Source: Lamellibrachia columna
Lineage: Eukaryota > Annelida > Polychaeta > Sabellida > Siboglinidae
NCBI GenBank assembly: GCA_963662155.1
Contig: OY759265.1
Location: forward strand, 58,268,220 to 58,332,219
DNA length: 64,000 nt
Reading direction: 5' to 3'
Under the pieces are notes generated by a model. The model was not told where the DNA came from. It worked only from the letters and a program-made list of their open reading frames with translations, and did not search any database. Shown here in pieces: positions 43,886 through 56,335 of this stretch. The first letter of the stretch is position 1; each line of letters opens with the position of its first letter. Both the position numbers and the translations under genes were made by a program.

Positions 43886-46800
43886 GCGACATACCACTGG
43901 CCGCCTCTTACTACAATTGTAGTAGTCTCCTTCTCGCGACATACCACTGGCTGCCTCTTACTACACTAGCAGTAGCCGCCTTCTCGCGACATACCACTGG
44001 CCTCCTCTTACTACACTTGTAATAGTCTCCTTCTCGCGACATACCACTGGCCTCCTCTTACTACACTTGTAGTAGTCACTGGCCTCCTCTTACTACACTT
44101 ATAGTAGTCACCTTCTCACGACATACCACTGGCCGCCTCTTACTACACTTGTAGTAGTCACCTTCTCGCGACTTACCACTGGCCTCCTCTTACTACACTT
44201 GTAGTAGTCGCCTTCTCGCGACTTACCACTGGCCTCCTCTTACTACACTTGTAGTAGTCTCCTTCTCGTGACTTACCACTGGCCTCCTCTTACTACACTT
44301 GTAGTAGTCTCCTTCTCGTGACTTACCACTGGCCTCCTCTTACTACACTTGTAGTAGTCTCCTTCTCGCGACATACCACTGGCCTCCTCTTACTACACTT
44401 GTAGTAGTCACCTTCTCGCGACTTACCACTGGCCTCCTCTTACTACACTTGTAGTAGTCGCCTTCTCCCGACATACCACTGGCTGCCTCTTACTACACTT
44501 GTAGTAGTCTCCTTCTCGCGACATACCACTGGCCTCCTCTTATAACACTTGTAGTAGTCGCCTTCTCACGACATACCACTGGCCTCCTCTTACTACACTT
44601 GTAGTAGTCGCCTTCTCGCGACATACCACTGGCCTCCTCTTACTACACTTGTAGTAGTCACCTTTTCGTGACATACCACTGGCCGCTTCTTACTAAACTT
44701 GTTGTAGTCACCTTCTCGCGACATACCACTGGCCTCCTCTTACTACACTTGTAGTAGTCGCCTTCTCACGACATACCACTGGCTGCCTCTTACTACACTT
44801 GTAGTAGTCTCCTTCTCGCGACATACCACTGGCCTCCTCTTATTACACTTGTAGTAGTCGCCTTCTCGCGACATACCACTGGCCTCCTCTTACTACACTT
44901 GTAGTAGTCGCCTTCTCGCGACATACCACTGGCCTACTCTTACTACACTTGTAGTAGTAACCTTCTCGCGACATACCACTGGCCGCCTCTTACTAAACTT
45001 GTTGTAGTCACCTTCTTGTGACATACCACTGGCCTCCACTCACAACACTTGTAGTAGTCACCTTCTTGCGACATACCACTGGCCACCTCTTATTGCACTT
45101 GTAGTAGTCACCTTCTCGCGACATACCACTGGCCACCTCTTACTGCACTTGTAGTAGTCACCTTCTCGCCACATACCACTGGCCTCCTCTTACTACACTT
45201 GTAGTAGTCACCTTCTCGCGAAATACCTCTGGCCGCCTCTTACTACACTTGTAGTAGTCACCTTTTCGCGACATACCACTGGCCACCTCTTACTACACTT
45301 GTAGTAGTCACCTTTTCATGACATACCACTGGCCTCCTCTTACTACACTTGTAGTAGTCACCTTTTCGTGACATACTACTGGCCTCCTCTTACTACACTT
45401 GTAGTAGTCACCTTCTCGTGACATACCACTGGACGCCTCTTACTACCCTTGCAGTAGTCACCTTCTTGCGACATACCACTGGCCGCCTCTTACTACACTT
45501 GTAGTAGTCACCTTCTCGTGACATACCACTGGACGCCTCTTACTACACTTGTAGTAGTCACCTTCTCGTGACATACCACTGGACGCCTCTTACTACACTT
45601 GTAGTAGTCACCTTCTTGCGACATACCACTGGATGCCTCTTACTACACTTGTAGTAGTCACCTTCTCATGACATACCACTGGCCGCCTCTTACTACCCTT
45701 GCAGTAGTCACCTTCTTGCGACATACCACTGGACGCCTCTCACTACCCTTGCAGTAGTCACCTTCTTGCGACATACCACTGGCTGCCTCTTACTACCCTT
45801 GCAGTAGTCACCTTCTTGCGACATACCACTGGATGCCTCTTACTACACTTGTAGTAGTCACCTTCTCGCGACATACCACTGGCTGCGTCTTACTACACTT
45901 GTAGTAGTCACCTTCTTGCGACATACCACTGGCCTCCTCTTACTACACTTGTAGTAGTCACCTTCTCGCGACATACCACTGGCCGCTTCTTACTACACTT
46001 GTAGTAGCCACCTTCTCGCGACATACCACTGGCCTCCTCTTACTACACTTGTAGTAGTCGCCTTCTCACGACATACCACTGGCCGCCTCTTACTACACTT
46101 GTAGTAGTCACCTTTTCGCGGCATACCACTGGCCTCCTCTTACTACACTTGTAGAAGTCACCTTCTCGCGACATACCACTGGCTGCCTCTTACTACACGT
46201 GTAGTAGTCACCTTCTCGCGACATACCACTGGCTGCCTCTTACTACACTTGTAGTAGTCACCTTCTTGCGACATACCACTGGCCTCCTCTTACTACACTT
46301 GTAGTAGTCACCTTCTCGCGACATACCACTGGCCGCCTCTTACTACACTTGTAGTAGTCGCCTTCTCGCGACATACCACTGACCGCCTCTTACTACACTT
46401 GTAGTAGTCACCTTTTCGTGACATACCACTGGCCTCCTCTTACTACACTTGTAGTAGTCAACTTTTCGTGACATACCATTGGCCGCTTCTTACTACACTT
46501 GTAGTAGTCACCTTCTCGCCACATACCACTGGCCTCCTCTTACTACACTTGTAGTAGTCAACTTTTCGTGACATACCATTGGCCGCTTCTTACTACACTT
46601 GTAGTAGTCACCTTCTCGCGACATACCACTGGCCTCCTCTTACTACACTTGTAGTAGTCGCCTTCTCACGACATACCACTGGCCGCCTCTTACTACACTT
46701 GTAGTAGTCACCTTCTCGTGACATACCACTTGCCTCCTCTTACTACACTTGTAGTAGTCACCTTCTCGCGACATACCACTGGCGACCTCTTACTGCACTT

Positions 46801-49483
46801 GTAGTAGTCACCTTCTCGCCACATACCACTGGCCTCCTCTTACTACACTTGCAGTAATCACCTTCTCGTGACCTACCACTAGCCACCTGTTACTATACTT
46901 GTAATAGTCACCTTTTCACGACATACCACTGGCCTCCTCTTACTACACTTGTAGTAGTCACCTTTTCGTGACATACCACTGGCCGCTTCTTACTACACTT
47001 GTAGTAGTCACCTTCTCGTGACATACTACTGGGCTCCTCTTACTACACTTGTAGTAGTCTCTTTCTCGCAACTTACCACTGGCCTCCTCTTAATACACTT
47101 GTAGTAGTCTCCTTCTCGCGACATACCACTGGCTGCCTCTTACTACACTTGTAGTAGTCACCTTCTCGCGACATACTACTGGCCTCCGCTTACTACACTT
47201 GTAGTAGTCTCCTTCTCGCGACATACCACTGGCCTCCTCTTACTACCCTTGCAGTAGTCACCTTCTTGCGACATACCACTGGCCGCCTCTTACTACATTC
47301 GTAGTAGTCACCTTCTCGTGACATACCACTGGACGCCTCTTACTACCCTTGCAGTAGTCACCTTCTTGCGACATACCACTGGCCGCCTCTTACTACACTT
47401 GTAGTAGTCACCTTCTCGTGACATACCACTGGACGCCTCTTACTACACTTGTAGTAGTCACCTTCTCGTGACATACCACTGGACGCCTCTTACTACACTT
47501 GTAGTAGTCACCTTCTTGCGACATACCACTGGATGCCTCTTACTACACTTGTAGTAGTCACCTTCTCATGACATACCACTGGCCGCCTCTTACTACCCTT
47601 GCAGTAGTCACCTTCTTGCGACATACCACTGGACGCCTCTCACTACCCTTGCAGTAGTCACCTTCTTGCGACATACCACTGGCTGCCTCTTACTACCCTT
47701 GCAGTAGTCACCTTCTTGCGACATACCACTGGATGCCTCTTACTACACTTGTAGTAGTCACCTTCTCGCGACATACCACTGGCTGCGTCTTACTACACTT
47801 GTAGTAGTCACCTTCTTGCGACATACCACTGGCCTCCTCTTACTACACTTGTAGTAGTCACCTTCCCGCGACATACCACTGTCCGCCTCTTACTACACTT
47901 GTAGCAGTCGCCTTCTCGCGACATACCACTGACCGCCTCTTACTACACTTGTAGTAGTCACCTTCTCACGACATACCACTGGCCGCCTCTTACTACACTT
48001 GTAGTAGTCACCTTCTCGCGACATACCACTGGCCTCCTCTTACTACACTTGTAGTAGTCACCTTCTTGCGACATACTGCTGGCCGCCGAATACTACTCCT
48101 GTAGTAGTCACCTTCTTGCGACATACCACTGGCCTCCTCTTACTACACTTGTAGTAGTCACCTTCTCGTGACATACCACTGGCTGCCTCTTACTACACTA
48201 GCAGTAGTCACCATCTCGTGACATACCACTGGCCTCCTCTTACTACACTTCGCGTAGTCGCCTTCTCGCGACATACCACTGTCCGCCTCTTACTACACTT
48301 GTAATAGTCACCTTCTCGCGACATACCACTGGCTGCCTCTTACTACACTTGTAGTAGTCGCCTTCTCGCGACGTACCACTGGCCGCCTCTTACTACACTT
48401 GTAGTAGTCACCTTCTCGCGACATACCACTGGCTACCTCTTACTACACTTGTAGTAGTCACCTTCTCGCGACATACCACTGGCCTCCTCTTACTACACTT
48501 GTAGTAGTCACCTTCTCGCGACATGCCACTGGCTACCTCTTACTACACTTGTAGTAGTCACCTTCTCGCGACATACCACTGGCCTCCTCTTACTACACTT
48601 GTAGTAGTCACCTTCTCGCGACATACCACTGGCTGCCTCTTACTACCCTTGTAGTAGTCGCCTTCTTGCGACATACTGCTGGCCGCCGAATACTACTCCT
48701 GTAGTAGTCACCTTCTTGCGACATACCACTGGCCTCCTCTTACTACACTTGTAGTAGTCACCTTCTCGTGACATACCACTGGCTGCCTCTTACTACACTA
48801 GCAGTAGTCACCTTCTCGTGACATACCACTGGCCTCCTCTTACTACACTTCGAGTAGTCGCCTTCTCGCGACATACAACTGGCCGCCTCTTACTACACTT
48901 GTAGTAGTCACCTTCTCGCGACATACCACTGGCTGCCTCTTACTACACTTGTAGTAATCGCCTTCTCGCGACATACCACTGGCCTCCTCTTACTACACTT
49001 GTAGTAGTCACCTTCTCGCGACATACCACTGGCCGCCTCTAACTACACTTGTAGTAGTCGCCTTCTTGTGACATACCACTGGCCGCCTCTTACTACACTT
49101 GTAGTAGTCACCTTCTCGTGACGTACCACTGGCCGCCTCTTACTACACTTACAGTAGTAGCCTTCTCGCGACATACCACTGGCCTCCTCTTACTACACAT
49201 GTAGTAGTCACCTTCATGTGACATACCACTGGCCGCCTCTTACTACACTTACAGTAGTCGCCTTCTCGTGACATACCACTGGCCGCCTCTTACTACACTT
49301 ATAGTAGTCGCCTTCTCGCGACATACCACTGGCCGCCTCTTACTACACTTGTAGTAGTCACCTTCTCGTGACATACCACTGGCCGCCTCTTACTACACTT
49401 ACAGTAGTCACCTTCTCGTGACATACCACTGGCCGCCTCTTACTACACTTACAGTAGTCGCCTTCTCGGTATATCTAGCACAG
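43886..49483. repeat. 50-bp satellite array, over 110 units
   Basis: Unit GTAGTAGTCACCTTCTCGCG, ACATACCACTGGCCTCCTCT, TACTACACTT. Each unit contains TACTAC-ACTT-GTAGTA, a perfect 6-bp stem with a 4-base loop. Variant blocks are copied at a distance: 45431-45960 matches 47331-47860 (offset 1900 bp, 38 units), and 48061-48360 matches 48661-48960 (offset 600 bp, 12 units). There are no long ORFs and no protein coding is suggested. Confidence 0.96.
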
Positions 49484-49611
49484 CCCTGATCTGGATTTTA
49501 TCATACATAACCAAAGAGTGGTGATAGCTAATTGCTTTTTAGTGTCACTACCCACTTCATGTGGTGTTCCTCGGGGACCATTCCTTTTTATTCTTTGCAC
49601 TACTCCACTCT
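49484..49611 (+). mobile_element. Duplicated 5' edge of the L2-like LINE inside the satellite
   Basis: 128 bp (TATATCTAGCACAGCCCTGA to CACTACTCCACTC) identical to 50192-50335, followed again by 50-bp satellite units. It arose when a segment of about 710 bp spanning the satellite/LINE junction was duplicated. Confidence 0.9.
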
Positions 49612-50191
49612 GGTGACTACTACTACATGTAGTAGTCACCTTCATGTGACATACCACTGGCCGCCTCTTACTACACTTACAGTAGTCGCCTTCTCGTGAC
49701 ATACCACTGGCCGCCTCTTACTACACTTATAGTAGTCGCCTTCTCGCGACATACCACTGGCCGCCTCTTACTACACTTGTAGTAGTCGCCTTCTTGTGAC
49801 ATACCACTGGCCGCCTCTTACTACACTTGTAGTAGTCACCTTCTCGTGACGTACCACTGGCCGCCTCTTACTACACTTACAGTAGTCGCCTTCTCGCGAC
49901 ATACCACTGGCCTCCTCTTACTACACATGTAGTAGTCACCTTCATGTGACATACCACTGGCCGCCTCTTACTACACTTACAGTAGTCGCCTTCTCGTGAC
50001 ATACCACTGGCCGCCTCTTACTACACTTATAGTAGTCGCCTTCTCGCGACATACCACTGGCCGCCTCTTACTACACTTGTAGTAGTCACCTTCTCGTGAC
50101 ATACCACTGGCCGCCTCTTACTACACTTACAGTAGTCACCTTCTCGTGACATACCACTGGCCGCCTCTTACTACACTTACAGTAGTCGCCT
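49612..50191. repeat. 50-bp satellite, second block (about 11 units)
   Basis: Same family and variants as the end of the preceding block (TTCATGTGAC and ATAGTAGTCG variants in the same order), as expected from the segmental duplication. Confidence 0.93.
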
Positions 50192-51420
50192 TCTCGGTAT
50201 ATCTAGCACAGCCCTGATCTGGATTTTATCATACATAACCAAAGAGTGGTGATAGCTAATTGCTTTTTAGTGTCACTACCCACTTCATGTGGTGTTCCTC
50301 GGGGACCATTCCTTTTTATTCTTTGCACTACTCCACTCAGCTCTACTATTCAAACTTACAACTTGGACCACCACCTATATGCAGATGATACACAGATTTA
50401 CCTTTCCTTGGTCACCCCGGATACAAATTGCTCCTTAAACCAACTCAGGGATTGCCTACTGATATTTTCCACTGGATGACTGGCAGCGAATTAAAGTTAA
50501 ATGCACATAAAACATAGCTTCTTCTTATTGATACACAAAAGCAGCGTGGTAAACTTGATTATTTTTTTCCCGACACCTATGCTGAACCAGCATTTAACAC
50601 CGACCCTCTCATCACGGAATTAAGAGTCAACGTTGATAATAATTACAATTTTTGACAACATATTTCACAAACTTGTCGTTGCTACTTTTATCACATTCGT
50701 GACCTTCGTCGTATTTGCCGGTAGATGTCTTTTGCTGTCGCCAAAACTATTGCAATTGCTCTTGTTAGCAGTAGACTTGACTATTGCAATTCCCTTTATC
50801 ATAATAGTGCTCCCAACGACATCTTGAAACTTTAACGTATGCAAAATTGTTTGGCAAGGGTAGTTACTTGATCTCCCATTTTCTCTCACTCAGCACCACA
50901 TATTAAATCATTGCATTGGCTCGCTGTCCGATATCGCATTATTTTTAAGATCTGCGCAATTACCTATCAAGCACTTTCACCCAAGCAAAAAGCATATTTA
51001 CATTCATTGCTCGCTCCTGCAAGACAGCCCAGATAGCTTCGATCATCTAATTCTAGTCTACTTGTTGTTCCCAGTGTTAACAGAAATGTCGGAACTATAG
51101 CTTTTTCACTTGCTGCACCGACTCTGTGGAACTCACTCCCTGTTAGTGTTAAGTTTGTAGGAAATACAACAACATTTCGCCGTAAACTAAAAACCCACTT
51201 CCATAGCTCCCCAGTTTACCAATCCAATTGTTTACAACTGGAACTGCTTATCGACTAGACACTGGTTCTGTTTTGGTGCGTTACCGAGTTTGGGTCTCCC
51301 GAGGATTTTAGCGCAATAGAAATATTTTATATTGTATTTGATATTGTATTGTATCTTCAATGTCTAAATGCATTTTACTTCACCGGAGTGACGTGCTATC
51401 ATGAAAACTCGGCGCTACTG
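50192..51420 (+). mobile_element. L2-like LINE 3' end, decayed
   Basis: Plus-strand RT from CGVPRGPFLFILCTTPLSS through LDHHLYADDTQIYLSL, then in broken frames SRLDYCNSL, SLHWLAVRYRIIFKICAITY and AAPTLWNSLPVSVKFVG. A 3'UTR with CCCGAGGATTTTAGCGCAAT and TTGTATTTGATATTGTATTG follows. The same family supplies the 39-bp minisatellite at 23.3-25.3 kb. Confidence 0.92.
50240..51260 (+). pseudogene. LINE ORF2 remnant (L2-like RT)
   Basis: YADD is intact near 50375, but stops and frameshifts (for example at 50478 and 50826) break the ORF. It is 5'-truncated at the GVPQGS motif, which reads GVPRGP. Confidence 0.9.
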
Positions 51421-51584
51421 TTTTGTGCTTAATTGCTTTTGTGCGTGCTTTGCGCAAGTCATTGATTGGCTTCAAATCTGTTTTAATCGGACCCTATTCA
51501 TACGGTTACCCGACTGTTAAGCTAGCGTTCGAGTGAACGGTCTTTCGGTTACTCGGACTCCGTCTAGTCGGACCCGGCGAACTG

Positions 51585-52090
51585 GTGCTCGTCTTATACA
51601 AATGCATGTGCCGGGCTAATGTCTTATACAACTGCATGTGCCGGGCTAATGTCTTATACAACTGCATGTGCCGGGCTAATGTCTTATACAACTACATGTG
51701 CCGGGCTAATGTCGTATACAACTACATGTGCCGGGCTAATGTCTTATACAACTACATGTGCCGGGGTAATGTCTTATACAACTACATGTGCCGGGCTAAT
51801 GTCTTATACAACTACATGAGCCGGGCTAATGTCTTATACAACTACATGTGCCGGGCTAATGTCTTATACAACTACATGAGCCGGGCTAATGTCTTATACA
51901 ACTACATGTGCCGGGCTAGTGTCTTATACAACTACATGTGCCGGGCTAATGTCTTATACAACTACATGAGCCGGGCTAATGTCTTATACAACTACATGTG
52001 CCGGGCTAATGTCTTATACAACTACATGAGCCGGGCTAATGTCTTATACAACTATATGTGCCGGGCTAGTGTCTTATACAACTACATGTG
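51585..52090. repeat. 30-bp minisatellite, about 17 units
   Basis: Unit ATGTCTTATACAACTACATG plus TGCCGGGCTA. It is divisible by 3, so a 179-codon plus ORF (CRANVLYNYM repeated, 51585-52124) stays open. TGTG/TGAG variants alternate. No gene signals. Confidence 0.95.
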
Positions 52091-52249
52091 CGGGGATAAT
52101 CTGTTTGTTGACACCGTGTCTTAGCCTTGACACACTGATCTCGAGTTTCCGCTCGAAGCTGCATTAACCAGTAATGACCATCATTATGTTTAATATACGA
52201 GTGGCGATTATAATAGCTAGTAGATCGTTGATGGTTCGTCATTGCATGT

Positions 52250-52375
52250 CGTATATTTTGCGTCGTCGTCGTTGTTGTTGCTATTGATGTTGTTGTTGTT
52301 ATCGTCGTCGTTGTCGTTGTTGTTATGGTTGGTGGTAGTCATCGTCCTTGTTGTTGTTGTTGTTGTGGGGCTTGA
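52250..52375. repeat. (GTT/GTC)n imperfect trinucleotide repeat
   Basis: Runs of GTTGTTGTTG and GTCGTCGTTG in several blocks. A small perfect tandem of GAGCCGAGAAGAG lies at about 52418-52455. Confidence 0.85.
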
Positions 52376-52459
52376 ATCTAGTATTTTGTGAAGTCAAGAA
52401 CAATGCGGCGTGAAGAGGAGCCGAGAAGAGGAGCCGAGAAGAGGAGCCGAGAAGGCGGC

Positions 52460-54355
52460 TCCGGTTTTGGAAAACTCCCATGAAAAGGTGCAATGCATAG
52501 TATATTTGTATGTGGTTGTGATAATTCCCTCTACGTGAATTCGAGCTAAAATTATTTACTGTAATCCATGAAACGACGACTCCTTGGAGGCGCGCTGGGA
52601 CAATCGTAGATGGTTGGGCACTCAGTAGTTCGGGCTCACATTTTCGGAATGACCTGCTATTCCTGTGGAAAGTTGGAAACATGAGCTTGTGGTGCTGAGG
52701 TTAATTGGTTGGCTTTCGTAGTAACGAGTTTATTGACGGAGATGTTGTTTGGTGTTTCGGAAGCAACGCTCGCAAACAATACTCTCGGTAAATGTGTGTA
52801 CCGTGATTAAAGTGACAACTGTGATTGGTGCTGGCACAACGTCTCAATGGATGAACCCATAGCAACATCCTCCAAGTATGGAAAGGTGGTCGTCATTCCG
52901 TTACATGTTGTTACGTGGTGGTTTTCAGAAAGATATATATGTCTAAAGGTTTAGATGGCAGAGTCCAACCTGGCATTGATAAAATAGAGATATTCTGACA
53001 GTGTGACTTGTTCAAGAGCAGGAATAGTAATAACTCACTGGGTAGGCTTTCGTTTTTAAAAGAACACATTCTGAACATGCTGTTCTCGTAAAATCAAGTT
53101 ATACAATATAAGTTATATTTAGTGCAACGTGTGACCGTACTTTAATTTATAATTAAGGGTATTAAAATTACACAGATTTTAACGAGTTCACAGTTTAAAG
53201 ACAATGGGAACCAACAAAATGGTATTGTAGCCCCAAACGGACAACACCCATTATTGGTTGGCCACGTCTGAAGTTAGTGCGTGCCATGATTATATTTGAT
53301 GTGATGCACGTGTAATTTCCTCCTCTGGTGTTTTAGATTACAAGGTACGCCATATTTGAGATGGATTCCTACAATGACGTGTTGAGTCGGCTTACTAACT
53401 AGCTTCACGTACAACGCTGCGCACAATTAATAGCGTCCGTGTACTTTAGTGTCATTACCGTGCCCACTGTCACGTGTGTGTACTAGGTCTAATAAAAAAG
53501 AAAATGGTTTTTCGTCCGTATTTTATTATTTACTATTTATAGAGTACCCGGAAGAAGAAGATGGCCGCCATGTCTCAGATGTTCACTGTGATTGATTAAA
53601 AGACAAGCTGTAGTTTTATCAATGCAATGTGGAACATGCCAGTGATACATATTACCATGTAGCCTGCCATTATATTTGTCAATTAGCAAATACAATACGT
53701 CTTAGCGGGAATGGCAGATGAATAGAAACATTTACGGCAATAGATTATGGCACGTACGTGTTACTCCGGAAAACTACTTAAATTTACTAGAAAAGAAGAA
53801 GAAACAAACGCAATGTTGAATGTATTTATGAATGTCATGTGTAGGTTTGACGATGATTTCATTTCACAAGCCTACTGAATGACATTTATACTGATTGAGA
53901 CTGCTATTATGTAAATGTGTCTGCGTAAAGAGTATCTAAAGCAAGGGGTAATCGTTCTTATTTTGGACTCGCAAACAGTAGAATTCACATACAGCCCTAC
54001 GCCCTGTATGGTGCATAACTAGTGAACTAAATAAGTCAAACAGTACCTCGTAAGGCAAGTTTTGGAAAGAGATTTCTTCACACAACCCAAAAAACTAAAA
54101 TAATTTTTTTTTTCAATAGCAAATAATAAAAAAGGAGGCGGCGCAAAAAGGAAGCGGACAGGGACGAGAAACTAGTTTCTTTTTTACTAGGCCTAATGTG
54201 AGATGTGTAAAATGCACTGGCCGGTGTCTTCTTCCGGCAGCCGGATGTCAGCGTGACCCCGACTCGTCATTAAACGTTAATAGTTGATGCTTTTATGTTC
54301 GCGTCGCCAGAGCTGTGCACTCACAATATAGGCAAGGAGGAGAAGGAGGAGAAGG
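52460..54355. other. Unique DNA; one housekeeping-promoter-like motif cluster
   Basis: No exon was recognised. At 53548-53575, CCCGGAAGAAGAAGATGGCC then GCCATG combines an ETS-type CCGGAAG with a YY1-type AAGATGGC. It resembles the start of a TATA-less promoter, but the ORF that follows is only 12 codons. Confidence 0.25.
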
Positions 54356-54357
54356 AG

Positions 54358-54406
54358 GATATATACATATATATATGTATATATATATATATATAAACAC
54401 ACACAC

Positions 54407-54447
<41 letters not shown>

Positions 54448-54478
54448 AACACACATTTATATATATATATATATACTC
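54358..54478. repeat. (AT)n/(AC)n microsatellite followed by a CT-rich tract
   Basis: ATATATAC-type repeats with CACACACA interruptions, then CTCCCTCC-type repeats to about 54560. Confidence 0.93.
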
Positions 54479-54560
54479 CTCCCTCCCTCTATCTCTCTCC
54501 TCCTGCTCCTCCCTCCATCCCTCCCTCCCTCTATCTCTCTCCTCCTCCCTCACTCCGTCC

Positions 54561-55050
54561 GATGGACGGAGGAAGGAAGGAGAAGTTCTGGTCAACCAAC
54601 CTGCCATCTCCCACCAGTTTGTGGGGACAATCTCCCACCCCACAATTGTTGACAGTCAACCTTCTACTAATCCCTCCTCCGACCTCCAGTCTATTTTTGG
54701 AATCAACCCCACCTCTCATTTCCTGCCTCGTATCCCTCATAATAACATTTCGGCGTCACCTGAAGATAACCCATTTTAGTAATAATGACTACATGTGCAA
54801 CTTTATAGAAAAGCAAACAGAGCACACGTGTGCGTTTGTTGTTGTCTTCACATTTAAACGTCGTTGATGACACGAATTCTGAAGAATCGACAAAAGCCCA
54901 GTTCGTTCGCTCAAATCGTCAGATGTGCTTGCTTACATTTAGATTCTCAAACAGTGACGTCATTATCCCCTATTGTTTTTAATACACTCTCAGAGCGCAT
55001 TGCATACATGCGTGTTGTTGATGCGTAACATGATTAACTAGGAACCTAGC
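54561..55050. other. Unique DNA
   Basis: No supported feature. The ORFs at 54315-54867 are mostly driven by the neighbouring simple repeats. Confidence 0.35.
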
Positions 55051-55061
55051 GGAGAGAGGGA

Positions 55062-55412
55062 GTACCGGTGTTGTCACCGTGCCTTAGTGTTAATGCATGT
55101 TTACATATCCTGTATCGGTGTTGTTACCGTGCCTTAGTGTTAATGCATGTTTACATATCCTGTACCGGTGTTGTTACCGTGCCTTAGTGTTAATGCATGT
55201 TTACATATCCTGTACCGGTGTTGTTACCGTGCCTTAGTGTTAATGCATGTTTACATATCCTGTACCGGTGTTGTTACCGTGCCTTAGTGTTAATGCATGT
55301 TTACATATCCTGTACCGGTGTTGTTACCGTGCCTTAGTGTTAATGCATGTTTACATATCCTGTACCGGTGTTGTTACCGTGCCTTAGTGTTAATGCATGT
55401 TTACATATCCTG
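55062..55412. repeat. 50-bp minisatellite, 7 units
   Basis: Unit GTACCGGTGTTGTTACCGTG, CCTTAGTGTTAATGCATGTT, TACATATCCT. The first unit differs (GTTGTCACC) and the rest are identical. It is unrelated to the 50-bp satellite at 44-50 kb. Confidence 0.95.
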
Positions 55413-56040
55413 CATTTGTCATTTGAAAGGTTTGTTTTATAGATATGTGGAAATCTGATTGCACATGGGCCGAGTGACATTTATCGGGTTGTGTCCGCTC
55501 TCGAATCCAATCAATCATGTATAATGTGCGTATTGCTATGTAGGGGCTGAATCTAATTCATTAGTGAGGCACATGTATACAGACACAAATATCGTAATGC
55601 TGCAGATCGGGAAACTATGGAAATTATTGTAATCTACCATCGACTATAGCAATCATGCATAGTGACAATTATGGATGCGAGACGAACGTTGCTTATCCCT
55701 CCCTTTTATTGGCTAGAAATAGTGTTTAATCGGATTTATGATCCAACTCGGGGTTCTTGCGCACGATAAAACGCACAGAAAACAAACCCACGAAGAGTCT
55801 CCCGTATAGTGCTGCATAGGCAGATTTTAGTCATATTGGGGATGTCACAATTAAACTATAACTCAACTTACTTGCCTTCCCGTCTCTGTGTTCCACGTAA
55901 GTCATGTTGTATGTTGTATTCAAGATGTGTTACAGGGAAACGTCACGGAACAGATTCACGGGCTAGAACGACATGTGACGCTATGTGTTAACATTCAATA
56001 GGCATATATATAAATGATGGTGAGGTGAGCTTTACATCGA
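55413..56040. other. Unique DNA
   Basis: Nothing recognised. Confidence 0.35.
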
Positions 56041-56140
56041 TTAAACATGTGGGACTCTTGACAAGAACATGGCTTCATTGTCCACTCGCCATGTACAGCT
56101 CGCTGCTTTGGGTGGAAATCTTGTACAATCTTTTATTTTG
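56041..56140 (+). mobile_element. CR1-like LINE 3' end fragment, divergent
   Basis: GGGACTCTTGACAAGAACAT, GGCTTCATTGTCCACTCGCC and GGAAATCTTGTACAATCTT follow the order of the CR1-like tail seen at 43.57-43.67 kb, with more substitutions. The 3' hairpin is weakened (CGCCAT / GGTGG). Confidence 0.75.
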
Positions 56141-56209
56141 TACAACATAGTAAAGTTCACGTTGTAAGACGGATTGACACCGAACGTACACTTGAATGCG
56201 CCATTTCTC

Positions 56210-56335
56210 CAATATGCACATAAGAGACTCCTCGTGGACAGCGGACCGTGACGCGCTCACGATTCATTTCTCTAATGTGCACTCTAGTCTCAGAGACTCC
56301 TCGTGGACAGCGGATCGTGACGCGCTCACGATTCA
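56210..56335. repeat. Two-copy 75-bp direct duplication
   Basis: AGAGACTCCTCGTGGACAGC and GTGACGCGCTCACGATTCAT occur twice, at about 56223 and 56291. GTGACGCGCTCAC is itself a near-palindrome. Confidence 0.85.

Noticed and set aside
43886..50191. CRISPR-like array
   Set aside because: Units are contiguous 50-bp tandem repeats without unique spacers, in a eukaryotic context; no cas genes.
51585..52124. 179-codon ORF CRANVLYNYM-repeat
   Set aside because: A 30-bp repeat translation without promoter, signal peptide or poly(A) signal.
53563..53600. Gene start at ATGGCCGCCATG
   Set aside because: The context looks good (ETS and YY1-like motifs), but the ORF ends after 12 codons and no splice donor was found inside it.
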